Of a stretch of DNA of 64,000 nucleotides, positions 28,155 through 37,787 are shown piece by piece. The notes under the pieces are model-generated. The model had not been told where the DNA came from and searched no databases. It worked only from the letters and a program-made list of their open reading frames with translations. Both the position numbers and the translations under genes were made by a program. The first letter of the stretch is position 1. Each line of letters begins with the position of its first letter. Source of the stretch: Bdellovibrio bacteriovorus (GTDB lineage Bacteria; Bdellovibrionota; Bdellovibrionia; Bdellovibrionales; Bdellovibrionaceae); assembly GCF_002208115.1 (NCBI RefSeq), contig NZ_CP020946.1:62001-126000 (forward strand), in the 5' to 3' direction.

Positions 28155-28682
28155 CTATGGTTCTTCGAACTTGATCAGAACCGCTCCGGATTCAACCGAA
28201 TCGCCCTGTTTCACGCGGATCTCTTTGATCTTCACATCACGAGTCGCACGCATTTCGTTTTCCATCTTCATCGCTTCCATGATCAGCAAAGGTTTGTTGG
28301 CCTTCACGATTTCACCTTCTTTGGCGAAGATTTCGATGATTTTGCCAGGCATACCGGATTTCAGTTCCTGATCGCCACCGAAACCGCCACCTTTCTTCAG
28401 GGATTCATGCAACAGCATTTCATCATTGAAGACCTTGATGGTGCGGAATGAGTTACGCGTAAAGACCGTGTACTCGGTGTCCTGTCCGATGACGTCGATC
28501 AGATAGGACTTACCGCCAAACAGGAAGCTGATGTATTGTTCAGCCTCTTTGTAGTCGTTTTTGGAGATGTCATAGTGGATCCAGTCTTTGCCCTCTTCCT
28601 GCAAGGAAACCTTCCAGGTCGTGCGGTGCTCGGTCACATCCACTTTAAATTTTTTACCTTTAAGTTCTGCCTCAAAGTACAT
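28155..28682 (-). CDS. Biotin carboxyl carrier subunit of an acyl-CoA carboxylase
   Basis: 175 residues. The last 75 form a biotinyl domain with the attachment Lys139 in EAMKMEN. The N-terminal 100 residues resemble the linker/BT region found before the biotinyl domain in propionyl- or methylcrotonyl-CoA carboxylase alpha chains. The biotin carboxylase and carrier are thus separate genes here, split at the point where many alpha chains are one protein. It follows the carboxylase gene by 2 nt and is the last gene of the operon. Confidence 0.88.
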   Translation of the reverse strand: MYFEAELKGKKFKVDVTEHRTTWKVSLQEEGKDWIHYDISKNDYKEAEQYISFLFGGKSYLIDVIGQDTEYTVFTRNSFRTIKVFNDEMLLHESLKKGGGFGGDQELKSGMPGKIIEIFAKEGEIVKANKPLLIMEAMKMENEMRATRDVKIKEIRVKQGDSVESGAVLIKFEEP

Positions 28683-28684
28683 GG

Positions 28685-30187
28685 TTACGTCCTCAATTGA
28701 AGTTTGCGGCTGATACGCTTCCAGTTGGAAGTCAGGTTCAGCTGGCGAACGTCTTTGGATTTACGATCGTTGTAAGCAGTGATTGCCGCCGCGATCAGGA
28801 ATACAGGGTCTTCAACTTCTTTGAAAAGATTTGGTTCGATCACTTCGAAGTTCTTTTCAATGAACTGAGTTGTGTAAGAGCCATCACGGAATTTTGCGTG
28901 ATCCAGGATGGTTTTATGAAGAACGATATTGGTTTTAATACCGGTCAACACGAACTCACTTAAAGCACGTTGCATTCTGTCGATGGCCTCTTCGCGCGTC
29001 TCACCCCAAGTGATCACTTTCGCGATCATTGGATCGTAGAAGATAGGCACTTCATAGCCAGGGTAGGCGTAGGAATCCACACGCATAAACGGACCTTGCG
29101 GGTGACGGCAGGCACGAATCACACCAGGGTGTGGTTTGTACGTGATCGGGTCTTCCGCGCAAATACGGGCTTCAATCGCGTGGCCTTTTTGTTTGATGTC
29201 TTCTTGTTTGAAGCTCAAAGGTTTGCCCGCAGCCACATAGATCTGCTCTTTCACCAGGTCATAACCCGTCACGATTTCGGTGATCGGATGTTCCACCTGA
29301 AGACGAGTGTTCATCTCCATGAAGTAGAATTCTTTGGTGGCGTTATCGAAGATGAACTCAATCGTTCCCGCGCCCACATAGTTGATCTGTTTTGCTGCGC
29401 GAACAGCGGCTTCACCCATGCGCAGGCGCACTTCGTGAGGCACAGATGGGGACGGACATTCCTCGATGATCTTCTGGTGACGGCGCTGCACAGAGCACTC
29501 ACGTTCAAACAGGTGAACGTGGTTGTTGTGAGTGTCGCCGAACACCTGGATCTCGATGTGTTTCGGGTCGTTGATGAATTTTTCGATATATACTGTCGGA
29601 TCCGCGAAATAGTTCTGACCTTCAGAGCGGCACGCACGGAAAGCGCTTTCCAGCTCGTCCATCTGACGAACCACACGCATCCCCTTACCACCACCACCGG
29701 CGGAAGCCTTGATGATGATTGGAAGGCCGATTTTTTCTGCGATCTTCTGGGCTTCCTCAACGGATTCAACGCCGCCATCAGAGCCTGGAACCGTCGGGAC
29801 ACCGGCTTTTTTCATCAAAGCCTTGGCGGAAAGTTTATCCCCCATGGCTTCAATGTTCGCAACTGTCGGTCCGATGAAGGTGATGCCTGCATCTTTCAAA
29901 GCTTGCGCAAAAGTGGTGTTTTCAGACAGGAAGCCGTAACCCGGGTGAACGGCGTCCACGCCGGCTTTTTTGCAGACCTCGATGATCTTGCTATAGTTCA
30001 GGTAGCTTTCACGCGAAGGGGACGGGCCAATGTGATAAGCCTCGTCCGCCAGGAATACGTGCAAACTGTCGCGGTCCGCATCGGAAAACACCGCCACAGA
30101 TCCGATACCCAGCTCGCGGCAGGCACGAGTGATACGGATGGCGATTTCCCCGCGGTTGGCGATCAGGATTTTTTTAAACAATGCCAT
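28685..30187 (-). CDS. Biotin carboxylase subunit (ATP-grasp)
   Basis: 500 residues with the three-part biotin carboxylase fold: N-terminal KILIANRGEIAIRI, the ATP-grasp glycine loop KASAGGGGKGMR (about 160-171), EMNTRLQVEHPITE in the active site, and the C-terminal cap. It carboxylates biotin on the carrier using ATP and bicarbonate. Neighbouring carboxyltransferase and carrier genes indicate an acyl-CoA carboxylase, most likely propionyl-CoA carboxylase. The AccC of fatty-acid synthesis is the alternative reading, but the beta subunit argues against it. Confidence 0.9.
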   Translation of the reverse strand: MALFKKILIANRGEIAIRITRACRELGIGSVAVFSDADRDSLHVFLADEAYHIGPSPSRESYLNYSKIIEVCKKAGVDAVHPGYGFLSENTTFAQALKDAGITFIGPTVANIEAMGDKLSAKALMKKAGVPTVPGSDGGVESVEEAQKIAEKIGLPIIIKASAGGGGKGMRVVRQMDELESAFRACRSEGQNYFADPTVYIEKFINDPKHIEIQVFGDTHNNHVHLFERECSVQRRHQKIIEECPSPSVPHEVRLRMGEAAVRAAKQINYVGAGTIEFIFDNATKEFYFMEMNTRLQVEHPITEIVTGYDLVKEQIYVAAGKPLSFKQEDIKQKGHAIEARICAEDPITYKPHPGVIRACRHPQGPFMRVDSYAYPGYEVPIFYDPMIAKVITWGETREEAIDRMQRALSEFVLTGIKTNIVLHKTILDHAKFRDGSYTTQFIEKNFEVIEPNLFKEVEDPVFLIAAAITAYNDRKSKDVRQLNLTSNWKRISRKLQLRT

Positions 30188-30195
30188 GTTCGCTC

Positions 30196-31764
30196 CTACA
30201 GAGGGATGTTTCCGTGCTTTTTAGCCGGAGTAACGTCACGTTTATGTTTCAGCATTTCCAAAGAGTCGATGATGCGTTTACGAGTCATCGCTGGCTCAAT
30301 AACCTCATCTGTGTAGCCCAGTTCAGCGGAGACGTATGGATTGCTGAACTTGGCTTCGTATTCTGCCGTCAGGCGCGCGCGCTCGGCCACAGGGTCTTTG
30401 GCTTTGTTGATCTCTTCACGGAAGATGATGCTGACCGCACCATCAGCGCCCATAACCGCGATTTCTGCAGACGGGTAAGCCAGGTTCACGTCAGAGCGAA
30501 GAAGTTTCGAGCCCATAACGATGTAAGCACCGCCGTAAGCTTTGCGGGTGATAACGGTGATTTTTGGCACCGTCGCCTCGGCATAAGCATAAAGAAGCTT
30601 CGCACCGTGAGTGATGATGCCATTCCATTCCTGGTCTTTACCCGGCAGGAAGCCTGGTACGTCCACGAAGGAAACAACCGGGATGTTGAAGGCGTCACAG
30701 AAGCGGATGAAACGAGCACCTTTGCGGGACGCTTCGATGTTCAGGCAGCCAGCAAGGATGTTGGGCTGATTCGCCACGATACCCACAGGACGGCCGTTGA
30801 AGCGTGCAAAGCCCACGATCAGATTCTGAGCGAAGTGTTTGTGCACTTCCAGGAAGTAACCCTCATCCACGCACTCTGTGATGACAGAGATCATGTCGTA
30901 AGGTTTCTTTGGATTTTCCGGGATCAAAGAATTCAAAGCTTCAGTCAAACGGTCCGGACGGTCGTTGGTTGGAAGAACCGGAGCATCGTCAAGATTGTTG
31001 GATGGAAGGAAGTTCATCATCTCGCGGATCAGAAGCAAGCAGTGCTTGTCATCTTCAGCAGCAAAGTGAGCCACGCCGGATTTTGCAGAGTGAGTGGTCG
31101 CTCCACCCAGTTCTTCCTTGGTCACATCTTCGTGAGTCACAGTCTTGATAACATCAGGACCGGTCACGAACATGTAAGAGGTGTTTTTCACCATGAAGAC
31201 AAAGTCCGTGATGGACGGGGAGTAAACCGCACCACCCGCGCACGGGCCCATGATAGCGGTGATCTGTGGGATCAAACCGGAAGCCATGGTGTTTCTGGTG
31301 AAGATGTCCGCGTAACCACCCAGGGATTCAATACCTTCCTGGATACGCGCGCCACCAGAGTCATTGATAGAGATAAAAGGAGCCCCGTTTTTCATCGCCA
31401 GATCCATCACTTTGCAGATCTTGTTGGCTTGAGTGCGGGACATGGATCCACCGATCACGGTGAAATCCTGAGAAGACAAATAAACCAGTTTGCCGTTGAT
31501 ACGGCCGTAACCCGTGATGACACCATCACCAGGAACCACGTTTTTATCCATGCCGAAGTTTGTGCAACGGTGAGAAACAAAACGATCCATTTCAACAAAG
31601 CTGCCTGGATCCAGCAAAACATCCACGCGCTCGCGTGCAGTCAGACGACCACCTTGTTTGTGTTTCGCCAAACGAGCTGCGCCACCACCGGCCATTGCGG
31701 CTTCGTTTCTTTTCTCAAGATCTGCCAATCGTGCTTGAATGCCAGATGAAACTTCTGTGCTCAT
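30196..31764 (-). CDS. Acyl-CoA (propionyl-CoA-type) carboxylase beta subunit
   Basis: 522 residues from the ATG at 31764, which has AAGGA upstream; a longer frame adds a poorly supported leader. It has the crotonase-like N and C carboxyltransferase halves with [28 protein letters not shown] and IVANQP, as in PccB/AccD5-type subunits. It moves the carboxyl from biotin to propionyl-CoA or a related acyl-CoA, feeding methylmalonyl-CoA and succinyl-CoA. It heads a three-gene operon and suits a predator oxidising prey odd-chain lipids and amino acids (inference). Confidence 0.9.
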   Translation of the reverse strand: MSTEVSSGIQARLADLEKRNEAAMAGGGAARLAKHKQGGRLTARERVDVLLDPGSFVEMDRFVSHRCTNFGMDKNVVPGDGVITGYGRINGKLVYLSSQDFTVIGGSMSRTQANKICKVMDLAMKNGAPFISINDSGGARIQEGIESLGGYADIFTRNTMASGLIPQITAIMGPCAGGAVYSPSITDFVFMVKNTSYMFVTGPDVIKTVTHEDVTKEELGGATTHSAKSGVAHFAAEDDKHCLLLIREMMNFLPSNNLDDAPVLPTNDRPDRLTEALNSLIPENPKKPYDMISVITECVDEGYFLEVHKHFAQNLIVGFARFNGRPVGIVANQPNILAGCLNIEASRKGARFIRFCDAFNIPVVSFVDVPGFLPGKDQEWNGIITHGAKLLYAYAEATVPKITVITRKAYGGAYIVMGSKLLRSDVNLAYPSAEIAVMGADGAVSIIFREEINKAKDPVAERARLTAEYEAKFSNPYVSAELGYTDEVIEPAMTRKRIIDSLEMLKHKRDVTPAKKHGNIPL

Positions 31765-31852
31765 AAAATTCCTTTTCTTGTGAGGAACCATCCTCAAAAA
31801 ACAAGGAACCAATCTAGCACTTCAGTTCAAAGAATCATCTTAAAACTAGAGA

Positions 31853-31879
31853 CGCAGAGCATACTTTTTATGCCCCGCG
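31853..31879 (-). terminator. Possible terminator after the subtilase gene
   Basis: A 10-bp stem with G-U pairs (31853-31862 with 31870-31879) lies 24 nt past the subtilase stop; the tail is only partly U-rich. Confidence 0.35.
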
Positions 31880-31902
31880 TGAATTGATCTATGTGTTTGA
31901 AA

Positions 31903-33132
31903 TTACGGAACTAACTGCTGAATGTACTGAAGCGCCTTTTCGACATTGATGCGCCCTCGAGTATTTACTTTAAACTCGTGTCCGGAAGACACGTCCACAG
32001 ACTTCAAAATTGCCTCTTTAACTTGCACTGCTGTGGCCGTCGGTTTGGCACTCCAAACCAGGGCTGCGGCACCACTGACGAACGGTGCTGCCATGCTGGT
32101 TCCTTCCATATAAGCAGTGGATCCGCCCGGCACGGTGGAAAGAATTCTTTCCCCCGGAGCCGCAACGTGCACCAGAGAAAAACCACTGTTGGACCAAGAG
32201 GTCATGAAGTCTGAAACCGAAGCGGCAGCCACTGTGATCTGATTGGCCATATTGAAGGACGCGGGGAATTCCGGATACACATCCACATCGCGCCCGTCAT
32301 TACCCGCAGCGACGACAACCAGAATGCCCTTTTTCTCAAGCTCTACAAAAGCGTTTCGCAAAGAGGCCACACACGGAGCTCCACCCCAGCTGGCGTTGAT
32401 GATCTTGGCCCCACGACTGGCAGAGTACTGCATGGCAAGAACGGCATCCCCCAAAGATCCACCGCCATCATTGGCAATAAACTGCGCGGGAATGATCTGC
32501 GCCTGGGGAGCCACACCTTCAATCGAACCATAGCGAGAATCCGCGGCGATGATACCCGCCACGTGTGAACCGTGCGAGCTTGGAGTCTGGTTGTTACCTG
32601 GCTGGGAAACAAAGGCCGCGCCATAGTAATCATCCACGATCCCGTTTTTATCGTCATCAATGCCGTTATTCGGGATTTCATCCGTGTTCACAGCAATGCG
32701 TGGAAGCAGTTGGGGATGGGACACATCCACGTAAGCATCCACCACGGCGACTTTCACGCCCTGGCCGTAAACGCCCTGGCTCCACACCGTCGGGGCGCCA
32801 ATGCGCTGCTGACCCCAGCTGTCGGTGAAGGCTGTTGCCGACACTTCGCTGGATCTTTGCAGTTGGATCACGCGATCGTAATCAACGTGTTTGATATTTT
32901 CCAATTGAGGTTTGATGAAATTTTCTTTGAATTCTTCGGCATTGGCCGCGGTTTCAGTTGTGAAACTGCCGTCCTCCCATTGCACGATGAATTTGTTTTC
33001 AAGAGCCTGACCACGACAGGCGCTGGAATCAAGCGCGCCATTTTCTGGAAAGACTGTTTCAGCGGATTTCTGGCTACAAGCTGCAAATACAAAGACGCAA
33101 GCGACCGCCGAGAGAATTTTTTGAACATCCAT
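31903..33132 (-). CDS. Subtilisin-like (S8) serine protease lipoprotein
   Basis: 409 residues from ATG 33132 (GGGAGTG upstream). Signal peptide with lipobox AAC, Cys19. A short I9-like propeptide region (about 45-90) precedes the S8 domain with catalytic D132 (VVDAY), H187 (HGSHVAG), oxyanion N278 (AAGNDG) and S346 (GTSMAAP). An Asp-rich DDDKNGIVDD loop probably binds calcium. It is anchored in a membrane facing the periplasm or surface and could degrade prey proteins (inference). The Asp is followed by Ala-Tyr rather than the usual Ser/Thr-Gly. Confidence 0.93.
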   Translation of the reverse strand: MDVQKILSAVACVFVFAACSQKSAETVFPENGALDSSACRGQALENKFIVQWEDGSFTTETAANAEEFKENFIKPQLENIKHVDYDRVIQLQRSSEVSATAFTDSWGQQRIGAPTVWSQGVYGQGVKVAVVDAYVDVSHPQLLPRIAVNTDEIPNNGIDDDKNGIVDDYYGAAFVSQPGNNQTPSSHGSHVAGIIAADSRYGSIEGVAPQAQIIPAQFIANDGGGSLGDAVLAMQYSASRGAKIINASWGGAPCVASLRNAFVELEKKGILVVVAAGNDGRDVDVYPEFPASFNMANQITVAAASVSDFMTSWSNSGFSLVHVAAPGERILSTVPGGSTAYMEGTSMAAPFVSGAAALVWSAKPTATAVQVKEAILKSVDVSSGHEFKVNTRGRINVEKALQYIQQLVP

Positions 33133-33209
33133 GTTCACTCCCTGTGCGAGCCCAACGGGTCCCATCAATGGGACGCACTACAAAGGCCCGACCGGTTAGC
33201 TCTTCGGCT

Positions 33210-33215
33210 ATTATA
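33210..33215 (-). promoter_or_regulatory. -10 hexamer for the subtilase gene
   Basis: A perfect TATAAT on the minus strand about 80 nt before the subtilase start; no good -35 at the proper distance, so confidence is low. Confidence 0.35.
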
Positions 33216-33250
33216 TGTCTTATTTTGAGGCTAAATTTCAGAAACTGGAC

Positions 33251-33271
33251 TGGACCGTTTTGTCAGGTCCA
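33251..33271 (-). terminator. Weak hairpin after punA
   Basis: A 6-bp stem TGGACC/GGTCCA just past the purine nucleoside phosphorylase stop, without a real U-tract. Confidence 0.3.
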
Positions 33272-33276
33272 ACCCA

Positions 33277-34092
33277 TTAGATATGAGCGATGAACTCGCG
33301 CAAAAACGAGGAGAATTGCATCTCTACTTGCTTGGCTGTCTCTGTCACTTCGTCGTGGGAAAGCTTTTGAGAAGAAATCCCTGCCGCCAAATTCGTGATG
33401 CAAGAAAGAGCCGCGACACGCAGACCCAAGTGGTTGGCTGCGATGGTTTCTGGAACCGTGCTCATGCCGACCGCTTTACCGCCAATCAGTTTCAAGTAAC
33501 GAACTTCAGACGGAGTTTCATAAGTAGGACCGCTCACACCGCAGTACACACCTTTGTGATAGCGTGTGCCCTGTTTCATCAGCACGTCTTCCATGATCTG
33601 GATCAGGCGCTTGTCGTAAGCTTCCGTCATGTCTGGGAAACGAGGGCCCAGTTCCTTGATGTTCGGACCCATCAAAGGATTCGTGCCCATCAGGTTGATG
33701 TGATCTTCGATGACCATGAAGTCACCGGCCTGCATGTTTTCACCGAAACCACCGGCAGAGTTGGTCAGAATCAAAGTTTCCACACCCAGCATCGCCAAAG
33801 TACGAGTCGGGAACACAACACTTTCCATGCTGTGGCCTTCGTAATAGTGGTTGCGACCCTGAAGGATCGCGATGGATTGACCATTGATTTTACCGAAGAT
33901 CAGATTTCCGGAATGTCCTTCGACAGTCGGAGGGGAGAAGTGAGGAATGTCTTTGTAAGGAATGGTCGTTTCAACTTCCACTTCTTTCACAAAAGCGCCA
34001 AGGCCCGATCCCAATACAACACCGATTTTCGGTTTTGCCGAAGTCTTGGTGCGGATGTAGGTCATGGATTCTTGTAGCTTATTGAGTACCAA
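33277..34092 (-). CDS. punA: Purine nucleoside phosphorylase (trimeric type)
   Basis: 271 residues with GVVLGSGLGAF (phosphate loop), QGRNHYYEGH, and LTNSAGG, as in the trimeric PNP family (PunA/human-type) rather than hexameric DeoD. It splits purine (deoxy)ribonucleosides with phosphate to base and (deoxy)ribose-1-phosphate. It is the third gene of deoC-deoA-punA, 27 nt after deoA. In a predator this set would recycle prey DNA and RNA. Confidence 0.93.
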   Translation of the reverse strand: MVLNKLQESMTYIRTKTSAKPKIGVVLGSGLGAFVKEVEVETTIPYKDIPHFSPPTVEGHSGNLIFGKINGQSIAILQGRNHYYEGHSMESVVFPTRTLAMLGVETLILTNSAGGFGENMQAGDFMVIEDHINLMGTNPLMGPNIKELGPRFPDMTEAYDKRLIQIMEDVLMKQGTRYHKGVYCGVSGPTYETPSEVRYLKLIGGKAVGMSTVPETIAANHLGLRVAALSCITNLAAGISSQKLSHDEVTETAKQVEMQFSSFLREFIAHI

Positions 34093-34119
34093 AATATTCT
34101 CCCTTTTCGACCTTGAGTA

Positions 34120-35439
34120 TTAGCTCAAAGTTTTGAGTATCAAACTAGGCTTTGTCGTCTTTTGCAAGGAAATTGTCATTGCTGAACGAAGCATCGGCAG
34201 AGCTGATTGCAGCAGATCTTTGTCGTCGCCATGCAATGTAAACACAGTGTCGCCGACCTTCACTTCATCACCCACTTTCACATGGAATTCGATGCCCGCA
34301 GTTGGGGCAATGATGTCCGTGGTTTGTGCGCGACCCGCCTTGATCAAGATGCCCGCAACGCCAATGCTTTCGGTGTGGAAGCCACCCACCCAGCCGGCTT
34401 TGTCAGATTTGACTTCGATGGAATGTTTCGGTTTTGGCAGGGCCTTCAAATTGCCACCGTGGATGGAGCAAAGTTCTTCAAACTTCGCCATCGCTTTACC
34501 GGACACCAGAATGTCTTCAGCAATCTTGTAGGATTCTTCTTCGTTCTTGCCAACACCCGCCAAAAGCAGCATGTGCGCAGAAAGTTGCAGACTCAGTTCA
34601 CGAGTGTCTTCGTAAAGATCATAACCGGCAGGGCCGATGAATTTTTCATTTTTCATGATGGCCACGCATTCTTCGACTTCCACCGAGTTGCCGGCATAGC
34701 GGCCCAGGGGCTGATCCATATTGGTCAGCAACGCGGTGACTTTTTTGCCGTAGCCTTTGGCAATCGCCATCAGGTTCACCGCCAGTTCTTCCGCCAGCAC
34801 CGGGGTTTTCATGAAGGCACCGGATCCGAACTTCACGTCCAGCACCAGGCCATCAATGCCTTCCGCCATTTTCTTGGACATGATCGAAGCACAAATCAAC
34901 GGCAGGCTTTCTACCGTCGCAGTCACATCACGAAGCGCATAGATTTTTTTATCAGCCGGGCAGATCTCTTTGGTCTGACCGATGAAGCAGATTTTGTGTT
35001 TGTGAACCAGCTCGATAAATTCAGGCAGGGACTTTTGCGTATTGAACCCCGGAATGGATTCCAGTTTGTCCAAGGTTCCGCCGGTGTGACCCAGGCCACG
35101 GCCGGAAATCATCGGCACCGGAATGCCGGCGGCGGCCACGATCGGCCCCAGAATCAAACTTGTCTTGTCGCCCACGCCACCGGTGGAGTGTTTGTCCACT
35201 TTGAATTCTTTTACGGAAGAAAAATCCACAACTTCACCGGAGTGAAGCATGGCTTTCGTCAACGAAAGAGTTTCTTCGGTGTTCATGCCACGGAAGAAGA
35301 TCGCCATCAGCAAGGCTGACATCTGATAATCAGGAATCTGCCCGCGCGCATAGCCCAGGATGAATTCGTTGATTTCTTCATAAGAAAGCACGCCACCGTT
35401 GCGTTTGATTTTAATAATTTCAGCAGGAAGAAAAGCCAT
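34120..35439 (-). CDS. deoA: Pyrimidine-nucleoside/thymidine phosphorylase
   Basis: 439 residues with KHSTGGVGDKTSL (phosphate binding, about 84-96) and the family signature SGRGLGHTGGTLDKLESIPG, an alpha/beta C-terminal domain and KVGDEVKVGD near the end. It cleaves thymidine and possibly uridine/deoxyuridine to base and sugar-1-phosphate. Whether it is strictly DeoA or the broader Pdp cannot be told by eye. Its start overlaps the deoC stop by one base (TAATG). Confidence 0.92.
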   Translation of the reverse strand: MAFLPAEIIKIKRNGGVLSYEEINEFILGYARGQIPDYQMSALLMAIFFRGMNTEETLSLTKAMLHSGEVVDFSSVKEFKVDKHSTGGVGDKTSLILGPIVAAAGIPVPMISGRGLGHTGGTLDKLESIPGFNTQKSLPEFIELVHKHKICFIGQTKEICPADKKIYALRDVTATVESLPLICASIMSKKMAEGIDGLVLDVKFGSGAFMKTPVLAEELAVNLMAIAKGYGKKVTALLTNMDQPLGRYAGNSVEVEECVAIMKNEKFIGPAGYDLYEDTRELSLQLSAHMLLLAGVGKNEEESYKIAEDILVSGKAMAKFEELCSIHGGNLKALPKPKHSIEVKSDKAGWVGGFHTESIGVAGILIKAGRAQTTDIIAPTAGIEFHVKVGDEVKVGDTVFTLHGDDKDLLQSALPMLRSAMTISLQKTTKPSLILKTLS

Positions 35440-36113
35440 TAGTAACCACCTTGTACAGAGCCGCCTTGAATAATTGTGATCCCTGAGCTTGTGCCAAGAC
35501 GGGTGGCTCCAGCGTCGATCATTGCTTTTGCTTGTTGGGCATCTTTGATGCCGCCGGAAGCTTTGACTTCCATGGATGAGCCCACAACGGACTTCATCAG
35601 TTTCACATCATCCACCGTGGCGCCGCCGCCCCCGAAGCCGGTGGAGGTCTTAACAAAATGTGCTCCGGCTTCCAGGGCTGCCTTGCACGCCAGGGTTTTG
35701 TCTTCCTGATTCAGCAACGAAGTTTCGATGATGACTTTCACGGTGTGACCAGCCGCTGCCTGAACCACGGCCTTGATGTCGTCACGAACATAGTTCAGAC
35801 GGCGGTCTTTCAGTGCGCCGATCTGAATGACCATGTCGATTTCCTGCGCGCCGTTGGCGATGGCCGTTTTGGTTTCAAAGGCTTTGCTGGCCGTGTCCAT
35901 GGCACCCAAAGGAAAGCCCACCACGCAGCAGACTTTCACAGAAGAGCCTTTCAAAAGTTCAGCGCAGGTTTTCACATAGGACGTGTTCACGCAGACAGAG
36001 AAGAAGTTGTGCTCTTTGGCTTCCGCGCACAGCTTTTCGATCTGGGCGGTTTGGGCTTCAGGCTTTAAAAGAGTATGGTCAATGTAACGACTTAGTTGCA
36101 CGGGGCACCTCAA
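35439..36113 (-). CDS. deoC: Deoxyribose-phosphate aldolase
   Basis: 224 residues, TIM-barrel Deo[10 protein letters not shown] at the N-terminus, the active-site region EIDMVIQIG (Asp93) and the Schiff-base Lys155 in FVKTSTGF are all present; VKASGGIK holds the second lysine. It cleaves deoxyribose-5-phosphate to glyceraldehyde-3-phosphate and acetaldehyde, completing deoxynucleoside breakdown started by the next two genes. First gene of the operon; the promoter must lie in the 47 bp shared with the divergent small secreted protein. Confidence 0.95.
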   Translation of the reverse strand: MRCPVQLSRYIDHTLLKPEAQTAQIEKLCAEAKEHNFFSVCVNTSYVKTCAELLKGSSVKVCCVVGFPLGAMDTASKAFETKTAIANGAQEIDMVIQIGALKDRRLNYVRDDIKAVVQAAAGHTVKVIIETSLLNQEDKTLACKAALEAGAHFVKTSTGFGGGGATVDDVKLMKSVVGSSMEVKASGGIKDAQQAKAMIDAGATRLGTSSGITIIQGGSVQGGY

Positions 36114-36160
36114 GAATGTTTAAATTAAAAAGTTATCTCAGATCATTGCAGGAGGCAATC

Positions 36161-36538
36161 ATGACACCACAGAAGTGGACCTCAGTTTTACTCATATCTT
36201 TGCTCATTTTCACTTCATCCACTTCGACGGCCCAGGCCAATCGCAGTGTAAAACGCAATGTCGCCGCCGTCCTGTTTTCCACTCTGGGCGGGGCCATTCT
36301 GGGATTAAGCACGCTGTCTTTTTACGGTGAACCGCAGGAACACACCGGCAATATCACGACCGGTGCTCTGGTGGGTTTGTTAGGCGGGGTGGGGTATGTT
36401 ATTTATGACTCTTCGCGCCCAGCGGCGCCTCAGTATGAGTATTCCCAGAACCTGGGGATGGACTTTAAAAACCGAAGGGCCTCGGAAACTTTCGTCGCCA
36501 AGGCCCCTCCCATGATTCAGTATTCGTTTACTTTCTAG
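36161..36538 (+). CDS. Small secreted/membrane protein, unknown
   Basis: 125 residues from ATG 36161, chosen for its GGAGG site; a longer frame from 36116 starts inside the divergent deoC leader. Signal peptide (VLLISLLIFTSSTSTAQA), then a Gly-rich hydrophobic hairpin (AVLFSTLGGAILGLSTLSF and ITTGALVGLLGGVGYVIY) resembling glycine-zipper segments, and a polar tail ending SFTF. Probably envelope-associated. It converges on pilT. Confidence 0.6.
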   Translation: MTPQKWTSVLLISLLIFTSSTSTAQANRSVKRNVAAVLFSTLGGAILGLSTLSFYGEPQEHTGNITTGALVGLLGGVGYVIYDSSRPAAPQYEYSQNLGMDFKNRRASETFVAKAPPMIQYSFTF

Positions 36539-36539
36539 T

Positions 36540-37640
36540 TTAGCCCACTTTGGTGCGTGGGGTGCCGCCAGCCATGGTCGCCCCTGGCTGTACGCTGGTG
36601 TCGCCACCACCGGCCTGACCCAGGAAGGTCTTGGCATCGGCTGCGGAAACTTTACCCTTACGAACCAGATCCTCAATGTACTTTTCAAACAGAACCATAC
36701 CTTGAGTGGCACCGGTCTGCATGGCAGATGGGATCTGGTGGACTTTACCTTCACGAACCAAGTTCGAGATGGCTTTGGTGTTTCTCATGATCTCGTAAGC
36801 CGCCACACGACCTTGTCCGTCCGCGCGGGAGAACAGGGTCTGAGCGACAACTCCGCGCAGGGATTCAGCCAGCATCGTTCGGATCTGTTGCTGTTGACCG
36901 GCAGGGAATACGTCAATGATACGATCGATGGTTTTCGCCGCACTGTTGGTGTGCAGGGTTCCGAAAACGATATGACCTGTTTCGGCAGCAGTCAGTGCCA
37001 AAGAAATTGTTTCTAGGTCACGAAGCTCACCCACCAGCAGAATATCCGGGTCTTCACGCAGGGCCGCTTTCAGGGCGTTGGCGAAACTTTTGGTGTGGCT
37101 TCCCACCTCACGCTGATTGACCAAAGATTTCAAATTCGGGTGAACGAACTCGATCGGGTCTTCCACCGTGATGATGTGGGCTTCACGGGTCATGTTAATT
37201 TGGTGAATCATCGCCGCCAGAGTTGTGGACTTACCAGAACCTGTCGGACCGGTGACAAGAATCAGACCACGATCGCAATCGATCATGTCCATCACGGCCG
37301 GAGGCAATCCCAGTTCTTGGGCGGTTTTGATTTTTTCCGGGATGATACGCATAACGGCGCCAAGGCCTTTACGCTGCATAAAGATATTGCAACGGAAACG
37401 CCCGATACCTGACAAAGTGTAGGCGAAATCCAGTTCCCATTTTTCCACGAAAGCTTTTTTCTGCTTTTCAGAAAGAATCTCAAACAGCAGTCCCTGTACG
37501 TCCTGATTTGTGAGCTCGCGATAGTTCAATGGAACCATGTTTCCATGCAGGCGCAAATAAGGGGCGGCTCCACTTGTGATATGCAAGTCGGAGGCACCTT
37601 GTTCCACCATGAGTTTGAACAATTCATCAATTGTTGCCAT
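36540..37640 (-). CDS. pilT: Type IV pilus retraction ATPase PilT
   Basis: 366 residues: PAS-like N-terminal domain, Walker A GPTGSGKST (131-139), Asp box ITVEDPIEFVH, Walker B and the PilT-specific retraction motif here reading IMRNTKAISNLVREGKVHQI. A Gly/Ala/Thr-rich tail is extra. The hexamer drives pilus disassembly and twitching; type IV pili matter for prey entry in Bdellovibrio (established for HD100). It stands alone, with its promoter probably in 37641-37787. Confidence 0.95.
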   Translation of the reverse strand: MATIDELFKLMVEQGASDLHITSGAAPYLRLHGNMVPLNYRELTNQDVQGLLFEILSEKQKKAFVEKWELDFAYTLSGIGRFRCNIFMQRKGLGAVMRIIPEKIKTAQELGLPPAVMDMIDCDRGLILVTGPTGSGKSTTLAAMIHQINMTREAHIITVEDPIEFVHPNLKSLVNQREVGSHTKSFANALKAALREDPDILLVGELRDLETISLALTAAETGHIVFGTLHTNSAAKTIDRIIDVFPAGQQQQIRTMLAESLRGVVAQTLFSRADGQGRVAAYEIMRNTKAISNLVREGKVHQIPSAMQTGATQGMVLFEKYIEDLVRKGKVSAADAKTFLGQAGGGDTSVQPGATMAGGTPRTKVG

Positions 37641-37787
37641 CGTCGTCTCCTAAGGTCTCTAATTCAGTGATCTTTTCGGTCAGATATGTTTCAATATTAA
37701 ATATTAATTGCTATCGGTCTTGTTTCTGGACTATTGAACTAAGACCAGCCCCGTTCAAGAGGGGTTATATTCGCCAAGGAGTCGCCT

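Noticed and set aside
28970-31749. Long plus-strand ORFs opposite the carboxylase operon
   Set aside because: Shadows of accC- and pccB-type genes, whose catalytic motifs fix the minus strand as coding.
34207-35319. 370-codon ORF opposite deoA
   Set aside because: Antisense shadow; deoA signature motifs lie on the minus strand.
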